From contig JAPXRI010000024.1 in assembly GCA_033813635.1 (NCBI GenBank), forward strand, positions 1 to 42,364: a stretch of DNA of 42,364 nt, written 5' to 3'. The position numbers and the translations under genes are program-made. Position 1 is the stretch's first letter. Each line of letters starts with the position of its first letter. Shown here piece after piece: positions 1 to 7,901 of this stretch. This DNA is from JAPXRI01 sp033813635. Its GTDB lineage: Bacteria > Bacillota > Clostridia > Oscillospirales > QAMX01. The notes under the pieces were generated by a model. It was not told the origin of the DNA and made no database searches. It saw only the letters and a program-made list of their open reading frames with translations.

Positions 1-210
1 CGCGGGTCTAAAGCTTACTAAAAAGCAAAAACAGAAGTATTTCCTCGTGGCAGCCTGAAATTCTACGATTTTGAGAGCTATTCTTTCATTTTAACTTTAC
101 AGAGCCCAAATAAAAAACTGAAAATGGGCGCAAAAACACAAGGAAGAGGCAAACGCCAATACGCCTATCCCGATAAGGATAGACTGCTCCCTTGTGAAGT
201 CAGTTCTTGT

Positions 211-507
211 TTAATTCGAAAGTTTTACCTTGAGAGAAACGAGAGATGTATTATATGCCTGCTTCTTTGACAGAGTAGGCGTAGCGATAGCGAATAAATC
301 TAAAAAGCCGGCGAAAATGACAGCTACAGAGACAAATCCAATAGACCGTAGTGTGTTTTCGCAAATATTGATCTGATAGCATATTGGACAGTCTTCGCCG
401 ATACAATCGTGATCCGCTTCTGCAATGACAAAACAGACAGAAAAAAGCTTAACAAAAACAACCATCAGCGCCAATACTGAGGCAATCAAACGATTTCTCT
501 TTGTCAT
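211..507 (-). CDS. small Cys-rich membrane protein, unknown function
   Basis: A 98-residue protein with a hydrophobic segment near the N-terminus (about residues 8-27), a central stretch with three closely spaced cysteines (D-C-x4-C-x2-C) plus a fourth a few residues on, and a second hydrophobic segment at about residues 55-75. The cysteines would lie between the two membrane segments. I chose the ATG at 507 because AGGGAG lies 8 bases upstream; a GTG three codons earlier would sit directly on that Shine-Dalgarno. The gene starts 16 bases after the stop of the Fur-family gene, so the two are probably one operon. A metal-related role is inferred from the cysteines and the neighbour. I do not recognise a named family. 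Confidence 0.6.
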   Translation of the reverse strand: MTKRNRLIASVLALMVVFVKLFSVCFVIAEADHDCIGEDCPICYQINICENTLRSIGFVSVAVIFAGFLDLFAIATPTLSKKQAYNTSLVSLKVKLSN

Positions 508-523
508 GCTGTTCACTCCCTTA

Positions 524-919
524 TCATAAATTACGGCAAACCCCGCAAAGCCCGAACAAAACCGTTTCGGTTCTGTCTATGGAAAAATCCTTGTATTTCG
601 ATGCGCTTTGTACCAATGCGTCCGTGTCTTCTGCGGCCATATGAATGGTCTTACCGCACCTTGTACAGGTCAGATGGATATGATCTTTGCAATCTTCTAT
701 GCCTGTGTATTGATAGAAGGCTTCACGGCTTCCGTTTTTCGCACAGCGCCGTACAAGCCCGGACGCTTCAAGTTCTGATAAATTGCGGTAGATGGCACTG
801 ATGCTGACCGATTCGCTGCCCAAAAGTTCCTCTATTTCTTTTGCGGAAAACATTTCGTGCGGATGTTTAACGAAAAGAGCTTGCATCAGCTTTCGTTGCT
901 CGGTCTTGTATTTCGCCAT
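524..919 (-). CDS. Fur-family metalloregulator (Zur-like)
   Basis: A 131-residue protein with the Fur layout: an N-terminal winged helix (about 1-80, with the recognition stretch S-I-S-A-I-Y-R-N-L) and a C-terminal metal/dimerisation domain containing a D-H-I-H-L-x-C-x-x-C signature and a final C-x-x-C. The two CxxC pairs form the structural zinc site in this family. GGAGG lies shortly upstream of the ATG. The promoter carries a perfect 9-bp inverted repeat overlapping the start of transcription, as expected for autoregulation. Zur, Fur and PerR cannot be told apart with certainty from sequence; Zur-like is favoured by the operator form and the Cys-rich neighbour. Confidence 0.85.
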   Translation of the reverse strand: MAKYKTEQRKLMQALFVKHPHEMFSAKEIEELLGSESVSISAIYRNLSELEASGLVRRCAKNGSREAFYQYTGIEDCKDHIHLTCTRCGKTIHMAAEDTDALVQSASKYKDFSIDRTETVLFGLCGVCRNL

Positions 920-931
920 ATCCGCGCCTCC

Positions 932-954
932 AATTTGCGACTTATTCGCAAATT
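932..954. promoter_or_regulatory. Zur/Fur-type operator palindrome
   Basis: AATTTGCGA, five bases, TCGCAAATT: a perfect 9-bp inverted repeat with an odd centre, the geometry of Fur-family boxes. It lies between the -10 element and the start codon of the Fur-family gene, over the predicted start of transcription, so binding would block its own promoter. Confidence 0.6.
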
Positions 955-983
955 ATTATAATAGATTTCTTTCCAAAAGTCAA
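955..983 (-). promoter_or_regulatory. promoter of the Fur-family gene
   Basis: On the minus strand, TTGACT (978-983) and TATAAT (955-960) are separated by 17 bases, a near-consensus sigma-A promoter, about 40 bases upstream of the start codon. Confidence 0.75.
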
Positions 984-1015
984 TTGCTTCAGGGAAAGTC
1001 TTAAAAAGTTTACAA

Positions 1016-1053
1016 ATAAAAAAACGGCGGCAGGGATTTCACCCCGCCGCCGT
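1016..1053 (-). terminator. terminator after tnpV
   Basis: A GC-rich hairpin (1024-1053, 12-bp stem with one mismatch, 6-base loop) followed on the minus strand by a run of seven T. It closes the minus-strand mobilisation genes just after the tnpV stop codon and separates them from the fur promoter. Confidence 0.85.
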
Positions 1054-1060
1054 GTGTCTG

Positions 1061-1438
1061 TTATGCGTAGATCAAATCATTATTGACGATTTCCGTAGCT
1101 ATTTCCCGTACTGCGTTAATTCGCTGCACCCAAAGCATCAGATTTTCGGCTTTGAGCGTCTCCGTGATACCTTCCTTCTCAGCCAGTTCTTTTACCAGCC
1201 GAAAGAACATATTCTCCGCCTGTTCGTTCAGATCGGCAAGGTAGCTGTTGAGCTTCCCGTCGAGGAATAAGCCAGTGTAGAGTGCCTTGCGGTGCTCACG
1301 GATATACCGCAGATGCCGCTGTCCCCATATCCCGATGGGGCGTTCTTCCTCAGCCGGTAATTCCAGATCCGGCAGATAGTAATCGCCGTGCAGAGTGTAA
1401 CTGATGCCTGTTTTTTCGTCTGTGATATGCTTTTTCAT
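1061..1438 (-). CDS. tnpV: TnpV transposon-encoded protein
   Basis: A 125-residue protein resembling the TnpV family found on clostridial mobilizable elements. It begins with a short Y-T-L-x-G-D-Y-Y-L-P-D-L stretch, then a helical region with the W-G-x-R-H-x-R-Y-I-R-E-H-R segment that is typical of the family. Its biochemical role is not established. The start is 5 bases downstream of the mobV stop codon, so the two are co-transcribed and end at the strong hairpin at 1024-1053. Confidence 0.8.
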   Translation of the reverse strand: MKKHITDEKTGISYTLHGDYYLPDLELPAEEERPIGIWGQRHLRYIREHRKALYTGLFLDGKLNSYLADLNEQAENMFFRLVKELAEKEGITETLKAENLMLWVQRINAVREIATEIVNNDLIYA

Positions 1439-1443
1439 AATCC

Positions 1444-2655
1444 TTAACCTCTTTCATAAGATTTGTTTCGTTTCTGTTTTTGGTGCTGCAGCTCCCGTGC
1501 TTCGTCCATCAAATTATCAATGCGTTCCTCTCCGAACATCTTCCTGAGGAAAGCAAAATCCTTGTTCTCAGCCCTTAGCTGTCGGTTTTCCTCTTGCAGT
1601 TCTGCGTTCTTTGCCGTCAGATACTCGTTATCACTCTCCAATCTCTGATTTTCACGGTAATAGCGACCGTTGGAATTGTTGAGCCGATAGTAATTGTCCG
1701 CCATCTCGAAATACCTTGCCAAAACGGTAAGCACAAGCTTTTTGAGCTTTTTTATCAGCGGCTCGGCAAACTTCGTCTTGTAGCTCTTGGCGGTCATCAA
1801 GCCCTGCGGCTCCGGCAGAGCGTAATCGGGAGACGTGTCCAGTTCCTTTTTGAGGTCGTCAAGGCTCCTTTCACCCTTGTCATAATTCAGAATACGGCTC
1901 TCCATTTCCTTGAAGTCGCCCTGCTTGTCGGCAACCTTTTCTTTGAGATCAGCCACTTTCTCCGTCAATTCTGCGACCTCTGCGGCTCGCATTTTCTTCT
2001 TGTAATCGTAGTCAGAGAGGTGTTCTTCGTGGGTGCCTTTCTGCTCCCATTCAAAACCGTAACGCTCCATCACGGCGGCAAGGACTTCTTTTTCGGACTT
2101 TACCCAGCGATTCCATTCATTGTCCCGTTTACCATCGCCCTTGAAGCCCTGCTGCAAGAGTGCCTGTTTCAGCGATACACGGGTATCAAGCCCTCGTTTG
2201 CTTCCAGTTGTAAACGGTACGAAATCAATATGAATATGGGGCGTATGCTCGTCCAGATGCAGGTGGGCGGAGAATACACGCAGGTGCGGATTGCGTTCTT
2301 GGAAACCGCTGAAATACTCCTTCAGAGCTTCCGTAGCCTTGTCCGCCGTCTCCGTCCCGACTGCGGTATCATCACAGTTCCCAATCTGTAATATAAGCTC
2401 GTGGAACGGCTTTTCCTGCTTCCCGCTGCGTATCTTTTCATAGTAATCGTCGATACATCGGTCAGAGCGTGTCTGCTTTTCATTGAAGCGTTTTTGTGCT
2501 TCGTCAAAGAGCTCGTGGTAGACCGTTCGTAAATTTTCATTGCAGAAGCTTATATTGAGATGCGTGCGCTCCGGATCGGTATTCTTGGCGTTGAATTTCC
2601 GGCTGTTATGATTGACCGAGCCTTTTCCGACCATTGCGCTGATCGTTCTTTTCAT
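1444..2655 (-). CDS. mobV: MobV-family relaxase (Pre/Mob)
   Basis: A 403-residue relaxase that would nick the element at its transfer origin and attach to the 5' end for mobilisation by a helper conjugation system. The hallmark H-L-H-L-D-E-H-T-P-H-I-H motif is at about residues 131-142 and holds the metal-binding histidines. The N-terminal third is the Pre/Mob catalytic domain. The C-terminal half is rich in Glu, Lys and Leu and is probably coiled coil. The start is supported by a GGAAGTGAT Shine-Dalgarno. The non-coding region upstream (2656-2911) is rich in inverted repeats and is the likely oriT. Confidence 0.92.
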   Translation of the reverse strand: MKRTISAMVGKGSVNHNSRKFNAKNTDPERTHLNISFCNENLRTVYHELFDEAQKRFNEKQTRSDRCIDDYYEKIRSGKQEKPFHELILQIGNCDDTAVGTETADKATEALKEYFSGFQERNPHLRVFSAHLHLDEHTPHIHIDFVPFTTGSKRGLDTRVSLKQALLQQGFKGDGKRDNEWNRWVKSEKEVLAAVMERYGFEWEQKGTHEEHLSDYDYKKKMRAAEVAELTEKVADLKEKVADKQGDFKEMESRILNYDKGERSLDDLKKELDTSPDYALPEPQGLMTAKSYKTKFAEPLIKKLKKLVLTVLARYFEMADNYYRLNNSNGRYYRENQRLESDNEYLTAKNAELQEENRQLRAENKDFAFLRKMFGEERIDNLMDEARELQHQKQKRNKSYERG

Positions 2656-2686
2656 ATAAATATCACTTCCTTTCCTTATCCGGCGT

Positions 2687-2737
2687 CAGCCGGGGTTTTG
2701 TTACTTTTGTCAAAAGTAACTCAAAAGCACTTTTGAC
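2687..2737. other. candidate transfer origin (oriT) with inverted repeats
   Basis: Just upstream of the relaxase start lie a CCGGC/GCCGG hairpin, the perfect palindrome GTTACTTTTG-T-CAAAAGTAAC (2700-2720) and a further TCAAAAG/CTTTTGA pair (2721-2736). MobV oriT sites usually lie directly upstream of the mob gene and consist of such repeats. The position of the nick cannot be read from sequence alone. Confidence 0.5.
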
Positions 2738-2840
2738 AGCCGTGGGCCATCAAAAGGTGCTGTTGCGCTCTCCGAGGGGCAAAGAGCCGCCTTTGTAAAG
2801 GCACTCTCTGCACTTTCCCCGAAACTTCTGCGTGTCGGTC

Positions 2841-2897
2841 CGTGTCGATGGTGACGGTGTTTATGACACCGCCACCGCTGTCGAAAACATCGACACG
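2841..2897. repeat. nested 57-bp inverted repeat downstream of the RepA-like gene
   Basis: CGTGTCGATG (2841-2850) pairs with CATCGACACG (2888-2897). Inside it GGTGACGGTGT (2850-2860) pairs with ACACCGCCACC (2866-2876) with one mismatch. There is no T run on either side, so it is not a standard terminator. It could be a second part of oriT or a replication or termination structure. Confidence 0.55.
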
Positions 2898-2911
2898 ACC
2901 GTCACACATCG

Positions 2912-4051
2912 TCACGCTGTCGGCTGTTCGCGGTGGAACGTGATCCGCCGTCCGTCGTGACACCGACTACTTTCATAGCGGATGCCGTATTCATTCAGCA
3001 GTCGGCTGGCGTTGATATTCAGCTTCATCGTCAATGCGTTGGGCTTCATATCCACGCCGAGCAGGGACACCAGCTCTGTCGGTGTACCCTGCCAGTCGGG
3101 AGCATCGTCCGAAAGCTGTTTTGCTACCAGCTCAAGAAGAGGTTCGGGTGGGAGCTTCCAAAGCTCTGCTTCCGTCCGTTCCAGCTCCCATATCAGCTTT
3201 TCGGGATTGCGGTTGAGATAGAGCCGCTGATCCTGTTGATCTCTGCCGGACACATCGAGCGTTGCGGCGTTTGCCGTGCGCTTTTCCTTTTGGAGCAGGA
3301 AAGCGCCGTCTGCCGCACCGAGCAGACCATTGGTGCCGGAGATCATATCATAGGGATCGTCCGACTTCTGCTTTCGGGTGTGGTGTACGAGCATCAGGCA
3401 AACACCGCTGTTGTCGGCAAACTGTTTCAACCGGGCGATGATGTCGTAATCGTTTGCGTAGCTGTAACTGTCGCCGCCGACCTCTCGCACTTTCTGAAGC
3501 GTGTCGATAATGATAAGCTCGGTATCGGGATGATCCCGTACAAAGTTCTGCAACTGCTCGTCCAGACCGCTGCCGAGCTGACTTGCCGAAACAGAGAAGT
3601 ACAGGTTTTCCGTGCTCTCCGTTCCGAACATCTGATACAGACGCTTTTGCAGTCGGCTGTAATCATCCTCAAGGGCAAGATACAGCACCGTGCCTTTTCG
3701 GACGGGATAGTTCCAAAGCGGCGTTCCCGTGCTGATATGATAGGCAAGCTGCGCCATCAGGAAACTCTTGCCGAGCTTGGGAGCACCGACGAACAGATAC
3801 GTTCCCGGATAGAGCAAACCGTCGATAAGTGGCGGCCTGCTCCGGTAAACGGTGTCGTAAAGCTCGGTCATAGATACAGTGTGAAGGTATCTCGGATCAA
3901 GCATACGCATCATTTTTCGCTGAATTTCCTCAAAACTATTGAAATCTGCGTCTTTGTTGGTTATACTATTATCAGATATTGCATTGAGTGACTGCCCGTC
4001 ATCTGTGCCAACAGATGTGCTGAGGGCGGTCATTTCTTTTTCATCATTCAT
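2912..4051 (-). CDS. RepA-like AAA/RecA-fold ATPase
   Basis: A 379-residue DnaB/RecA-fold ATPase of the RepA-helicase type common on plasmids and mobilizable elements. The Walker A motif G-A-P-K-L-G-K-S is at about residues 89-96, an acidic A-L-E-D-D stretch follows near 126-130, and Walker B (L-I-I-I-D-T) is near 179-184. An H-H-T-R motif further on fits the RepA/RadA-like class. The C-terminal region may bind DNA. The gene overlaps the 3' end of the MobC-like gene by a few bases, so translation is probably coupled. It may support replication of the excised element; that is inference. Confidence 0.85.
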   Translation of the reverse strand: MNDEKEMTALSTSVGTDDGQSLNAISDNSITNKDADFNSFEEIQRKMMRMLDPRYLHTVSMTELYDTVYRSRPPLIDGLLYPGTYLFVGAPKLGKSFLMAQLAYHISTGTPLWNYPVRKGTVLYLALEDDYSRLQKRLYQMFGTESTENLYFSVSASQLGSGLDEQLQNFVRDHPDTELIIIDTLQKVREVGGDSYSYANDYDIIARLKQFADNSGVCLMLVHHTRKQKSDDPYDMISGTNGLLGAADGAFLLQKEKRTANAATLDVSGRDQQDQRLYLNRNPEKLIWELERTEAELWKLPPEPLLELVAKQLSDDAPDWQGTPTELVSLLGVDMKPNALTMKLNINASRLLNEYGIRYESSRCHDGRRITFHREQPTA

Positions 4052-4373
4052 TCTGTTCTCCTTTCATTCCGTATAGCGTAACGGTGATCAGCTCGATCAG
4101 CTCCAGCAGTTCATCGGTTACGCCGCCTGCGTTTTCAATTCGCTGTAATTCCGTGAGCACAGCGGCAAGCTGATCTCTGAGAGCCTTATACACTCTCGGA
4201 TTGCCCTGCACCACGATGTCACGCTCAAGACAGCGGCGATAGCAGTATTCCTGCTTCGGAAGCCCGGAGAGCTTCACCGCTGCATTGATCGCTTCGTTTT
4301 CTTCGGGCGATACCCGAAACCCTACGGTGATATTTCTGAAACGGTTGTGGTTATCTACATTTTTTGCGGACAT
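4044..4373 (-). CDS. MobC-like mobilisation accessory protein
   Basis: A 109-residue protein with an N-terminal ribbon-helix-helix-like segment (T-V-G-F-R-V-S-P-E-E-N at about 16-26) followed by two helices, as in small relaxosome proteins that help the relaxase find oriT. It lies 1 base after the integrase stop codon and overlaps the ATPase start, so it sits inside one tightly packed operon. The family call rests on this pattern and the neighbours. A plain RHH repressor is the alternative. Confidence 0.65.
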   Translation of the reverse strand: MSAKNVDNHNRFRNITVGFRVSPEENEAINAAVKLSGLPKQEYCYRRCLERDIVVQGNPRVYKALRDQLAAVLTELQRIENAGGVTDELLELIELITVTLYGMKGEQNE

Positions 4374-4374
4374 T

Positions 4375-5454
4375 TTAGAATACTTCCTTTCTTATATCGC
4401 TTAATTTGTCTGCCATTTCGCCCTGCGTTGTCGGGAATAGGTGGGCGTAATTATAGGTGATGTCGATGCTTTCGTGTCCCACACGGGAAGCAATCGCCAC
4501 CGCTGAGAATCCCATCTCGATAAGCAGCGAAATGTGTGAGTGCCGGAGATCGTGGATTCTGATACGCTTTACCCCTGCCAGTTTTGAGCCTCGTTCCATT
4601 TCCTTGTTCAACCCACTTTTCGTCAGTTCAAACAGTCTGTCGTGCGGCTCTACGCAGTAAAGCTGGCTGATATAGTCCTGAATCTCTTCCACAAGGAAAT
4701 CCGGCATTTTTACCACTCGGTTGCTTTTTGCCGTTTTCGGATCGGTAATAACGTCCCGACCTTTAAGTCTCTGATATGATTTTGTGATGGAAACCGTGCC
4801 TTTCTCAAAATCGAAATCTGACGGTGTAAGCGCCAGCAGCTCGCCTTCACGAACGCCGCACCAATACAGCATCTCAAAGGCGTAGTAGAAGCGGGGCTTG
4901 TCCATCATCACGTCTGCGAACTTGCGGTATTCTTCCTGCGTCCAGAACTGCATTTCCTTGTTTTTTGATTTGCCCATATTTCCAACCTTTGCCGCCGGAT
5001 TGACGGAAAGCCCGTAATACTTGACGGCGTGATTGAAAATGGCGCTGAGCTGATTGTGCAGCGTTTTCAGATACACCGGTGAATACGGCTTTCCGTTTTT
5101 GTCCTTGTGGTTGATCATCTCATTTTGCCAAGCGATAACGTCTTTCGGCTGAATGTCACAGATCTTACGATTTTGAAAATACGGTAAGATTTTCGTCCGA
5201 ATGATATGCTCCTTTGTCAGCCAAGTATTTTCTTTGATTCGACTTTTCATATCTTCGGAATAGATTTCAATGAAGCTGCTGAACGACATATCAAGGTCAG
5301 CTTTTGTCTTATTCAGTTGCTCCCGTTCCCAAGCCTGCGCTTCACGCTTCGTTGGGAAACCTCTCTTTTGCGTTTGCTTCTTGTTGCCCTGCCAGTCGGT
5401 ATATCGGAATACCGCCCGCCAGGTGTTAGTCGCATTATCCTTATAAACAGCCAT
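4375..5454 (-). CDS. int: tyrosine recombinase integrase
   Basis: A 359-residue phage-type integrase that would insert and excise the element. It has an N-terminal arm-binding AP2-like domain (V-F-R-Y-T-D-W-Q-G-N-K-K), a core-binding SAM-like domain (about 55-155) and a catalytic domain with R202, H301, R304, H327 and the nucleophile Y336, all present. It is the only recombinase in the window and is the best candidate for insertion at the 3' end of guaA. An excisionase-like gene lies 5 bases upstream. Confidence 0.95.
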   Translation of the reverse strand: MAVYKDNATNTWRAVFRYTDWQGNKKQTQKRGFPTKREAQAWEREQLNKTKADLDMSFSSFIEIYSEDMKSRIKENTWLTKEHIIRTKILPYFQNRKICDIQPKDVIAWQNEMINHKDKNGKPYSPVYLKTLHNQLSAIFNHAVKYYGLSVNPAAKVGNMGKSKNKEMQFWTQEEYRKFADVMMDKPRFYYAFEMLYWCGVREGELLALTPSDFDFEKGTVSITKSYQRLKGRDVITDPKTAKSNRVVKMPDFLVEEIQDYISQLYCVEPHDRLFELTKSGLNKEMERGSKLAGVKRIRIHDLRHSHISLLIEMGFSAVAIASRVGHESIDITYNYAHLFPTTQGEMADKLSDIRKEVF

Positions 5455-5459
5455 TTATA

Positions 5460-5663
5460 TCACTTCCTTTCCGCTGTTTTTGCTTGTGCTTCATAGCAAA
5501 GACGTTCCATAAAATATTGTTTGTTTACTCGCCCTGCGATGGTGATGATGCCTTTGCTTTCCAATTCCTTGTTCAGTTTCCTTACGATCTTATATGCGTA
5601 AGACTTCGAAACATCTAATTCATTGGCGACATCATCTACTCTCATAAAAGTGTTACTCGCCAT
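5460..5663 (-). CDS. excisionase-like small HTH protein
   Basis: A 67-residue basic protein with a helix-turn-helix segment (V-D-D-V-A-N-E-L-D-V-S-K-S-Y-A-Y-K-I-V) typical of Xis-like or MerR-like excisionases. The start at 5663 is chosen because AGGAGG lies 7 bases upstream; an ATG two codons earlier sits almost on top of that site. The gene is immediately upstream of int. A TTGTTTA half-site like those in the neighbouring operator array lies at about 5698-5704, suggesting control by the divergent repressor. Confidence 0.7.
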   Translation of the reverse strand: MASNTFMRVDDVANELDVSKSYAYKIVRKLNKELESKGIITIAGRVNKQYFMERLCYEAQAKTAERK

Positions 5664-5792
5664 AGTCATACCTCCTTTCTTAGATATAATTGTTCTGTTG
5701 TTTAGTGTCGGAGAACTTTCTGACCGCATTCCGATTTGCCCGAGCGGATACGTCATTACCGTGGCGTATAACGGGTATTCGGCTGTTTGCAC

Positions 5793-5916
5793 TAAGCGTT
5801 TTTGTTTAATGCCATATCATTATACTAAACATATTTGTTTATGTCAAGAGGTTTTTGAAAAAATATTAAACTTTTTTGTTTCAGTTATCTTGACAAGCAC
5901 TAAACATATATGCTAT
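5793..5916. repeat. operator array: four TAAACA...TGTTTA-like sites
   Basis: Three 16-bp near-palindromes of the form TAAACWTWTTTGTTTA are at 5793-5808, 5826-5841 (best match) and 5867-5882. A degenerate fourth copy at 5901-5916 lies inside the repressor promoter. Spacings of 33, 41 and 34 bp put the sites three to four helical turns apart. They lie between the minus-strand xis-int genes and the plus-strand repressor, as expected for a phage-like switch. Confidence 0.65.
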
Positions 5917-5919
5917 AAT
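5890..5919 (+). promoter_or_regulatory. promoter of the XRE repressor gene
   Basis: TTGACA (5890-5895) and TATAAT (5914-5919), both perfect consensus hexamers, are separated by 18 bases. The spacer contains the fourth operator-like copy. The start codon follows 31 bases after the -10. Confidence 0.85.
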
Positions 5920-5950
5920 ACCGACAGTGCATATTTCAGGAGTGATTATT

Positions 5951-6475
5951 ATGGCTATTGGTGAAAGAATTCGCTTTATTCGTAACCTGCGTGGAATGAC
6001 GCAGAAGTATCTCGGTACGCTTGTCGGCTTCCCGGAAAAGACAGCCGATATTCGTATGGCTCAGTATGAATCCGGCACGAGAACGCCGAAAGATGATCTG
6101 ACAAAGGCGCTTGCCGATGTTCTTGATGTTTCTCCGCTTGCTTTGTCCGTCCCGGATATTGACAGCCAGCTTGGATTGATGCACACACTATTTGCACTTG
6201 AAGACCTTTACGGGCTCAAAACAAATATCGCAGACGGGGAAGTTACGCTGTATTTTGATGTGAGCAACATTTCTGATCCTTCTTTCTTTGAGATGGTAAC
6301 TGCTTGGGCTGAGCAGGCAGCGAAGTACAAGTCCGGTGAAATCTCCAAAGAGGACTATGATAAATGGCGTTACAGATTCCCCGAATTCGATACCACACAA
6401 ATCTGGGGCCAAGTACCGTCCAAAGAGCTGTCCGATGCGCTTGTTGAAGCATTAAAGGACAAACTGAAAGACTAA
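5951..6475 (+). CDS. XRE-family transcriptional repressor
   Basis: A 174-residue protein with an N-terminal Cro/C1-type helix-turn-helix (about residues 5-65: I-R-F-I-R-N-L-R-G-M-T-Q at the start of the HTH). The C-terminal half is acidic and has no peptidase catalytic residues, so RecA-type self-cleavage is unlikely. The start at 5951 is supported by CAGGAG about 8 bases upstream; an upstream ATG at 5927 precedes that site and is rejected. Divergent from xis-int across an operator array, it is the likely master repressor of excision and transfer. It is also the first gene of the 6503-7869 cargo. Confidence 0.85.
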   Translation: MAIGERIRFIRNLRGMTQKYLGTLVGFPEKTADIRMAQYESGTRTPKDDLTKALADVLDVSPLALSVPDIDSQLGLMHTLFALEDLYGLKTNIADGEVTLYFDVSNISDPSFFEMVTAWAEQAAKYKSGEISKEDYDKWRYRFPEFDTTQIWGQVPSKELSDALVEALKDKLKD

Positions 6476-6502
6476 TAAATAATAATTTTTGAGGGCATAT
6501 CT

Positions 6503-6979
6503 ATGGATAATGAAATGAACTTAGAACTATTTCAACCAAATCTTATGATAGAAAAAGCAAAGCAGGAAATCCGCATCTGTGATTCGATCAGCGAAAAATA
6601 CGGTCTATCATTGAGCGAACAAGAAATTGCTGAACTGGTGGAGTGCAGGCAGAACGCTCTTTCGGCTTCCGGACGCGTTGAGTTTGCCGGGGGGATTCTT
6701 CCAAAACTGATCTATGCTTTTTGTGATTCACCATATATCGACCAAACGAACTACGCAAACACGCTTGCTGAACTTCAAGAAGCTTTTTATTACTATAAAA
6801 CAGACTCAATGGATCGCTTTTCTGATGACGAATTGATTGAATTCATGGTGAAAGTGTTTAACGGCAGAGCGCAAGGCTCAACGGAATATTTGATAGGCAC
6901 TTCTCTTGCATCGCTTTGCAGATATGCAAGAGAAGAGTTTGATCCTTATGATGCTGACCAAGCGGGTGATTTATTTTGA
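6503..6979 (+). CDS. DUF6323-like protein, unknown function
   Basis: A 158-residue soluble, acidic, mostly helical protein without signal peptide or membrane segments. It begins 27 bases after the repressor stop, behind a GAGGG site. From memory it resembles the DUF6323 family of Firmicutes, whose genes commonly sit beside a DUF6179-type gene, as here. No catalytic motif is visible. Its stop codon overlaps the start of the next gene (TTGA), so the two products are made together and may form a complex. Confidence 0.6.
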   Translation: MDNEMNLELFQPNLMIEKAKQEIRICDSISEKYGLSLSEQEIAELVECRQNALSASGRVEFAGGILPKLIYAFCDSPYIDQTNYANTLAELQEAFYYYKTDSMDRFSDDELIEFMVKVFNGRAQGSTEYLIGTSLASLCRYAREEFDPYDADQAGDLF

Positions 6980-7869
6980 ATGATTTTTACTCTCTTTTGC
7001 CACTCATTCATTTTTCAGAGGAAGAACAACTACAGTTTATTAAAAAGATATGGGATTTGCTAAAGGCTCAAGCTGAAAGATATAACGGATTTGACAGCAC
7101 TTCTATGACGGTTGAAAAAGCGCAAGACTTGTTGGAATCCATTATCTATTCATTGTCTCTCGTAATTAGCACAAGCGGTTTATCTGCTGAAGATGTTTTG
7201 CAACAGGACTTTTCGGTTATGCTCGGCCAGGCGCGAAAACTGATTGAAAATAACTGGAATAACCTGAATGAAGAGTGGGCAAGAATCTGCATTGATGCCC
7301 CGGAAATAAATAACATTTACTATGTTTCAACATTAAAGAGCATCGGCAATTTCTTCAAAAAGTATGATTTCTATTATGCCGCTCACCAAATCCCGTGCAG
7401 CATTGATTATCCGCTCGTCAAAGCTGTGCCGGATAACCTTAAAGGTATCAGTTATATCGAGAACTATCTCGCATCGATAAAAATTGAAAATGAGTTCGTA
7501 AAAAAGGTTACGCAGAAAAAAGTTCTGGAACTATTGCAAGAGATGACTCCAAGATATGAGGAAAACTATTTCAATATTTGTGAGGCAGTATTTCTCAATG
7601 CACTTGGGAAAGAAATGATTCAACAGGATCTGGATTCACTTTTAATGAACGAGGACGATATAGATTCATTCGTAAGGAAGTATCTACACAAAAGAACAGA
7701 AGAATTGGCGGATGCGCTTTCCGGGGCCGCTGTTTCATTGTTCCGAAGGATTGGCTTTGACAAAGAATACCTGCCCTATTTTTCAGGTATCATTAATTCG
7801 CTGGCACAACGTATTATTTCAGTAAACGACACGGAATATTTGAAAAATATATTTATTGTTAAGAGTTAA
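6976..7869 (+). CDS. DUF6179-like protein, unknown function
   Basis: A 297-residue helical protein, acidic, without signal peptide, membrane segments or recognisable catalytic motif. The start is an unusual TTG at 6976 that overlaps the upstream stop codon as TTGA. The next in-frame ATG is more than 30 codons downstream, so coupled translation from TTG is the better choice. It resembles the DUF6179 family as I remember it, but looks shorter than I would expect and may be a partial version. It is the last gene of the element before the strong hairpin at 7902-7937. Confidence 0.55.
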   Translation: MNDFYSLLPLIHFSEEEQLQFIKKIWDLLKAQAERYNGFDSTSMTVEKAQDLLESIIYSLSLVISTSGLSAEDVLQQDFSVMLGQARKLIENNWNNLNEEWARICIDAPEINNIYYVSTLKSIGNFFKKYDFYYAAHQIPCSIDYPLVKAVPDNLKGISYIENYLASIKIENEFVKKVTQKKVLELLQEMTPRYEENYFNICEAVFLNALGKEMIQQDLDSLLMNEDDIDSFVRKYLHKRTEELADALSGAAVSLFRRIGFDKEYLPYFSGIINSLAQRIISVNDTEYLKNIFIVKS

Positions 7870-7901
7870 ATTTCAGTTTGTTAAACCCAATAAACGCAAA
7901 A

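Noticed and set aside
1..210. Coding sequence at the left edge
   Set aside because: No frame has a start signal and a plausible product; short open stretches on both strands look random. No gene is called here.
2721..2963. 80-residue minus-strand reading frame between relaxase and RepA-like genes
   Set aside because: No Shine-Dalgarno, Arg-rich low-complexity translation, and it covers the inverted repeats and part of the ATPase gene in another frame.
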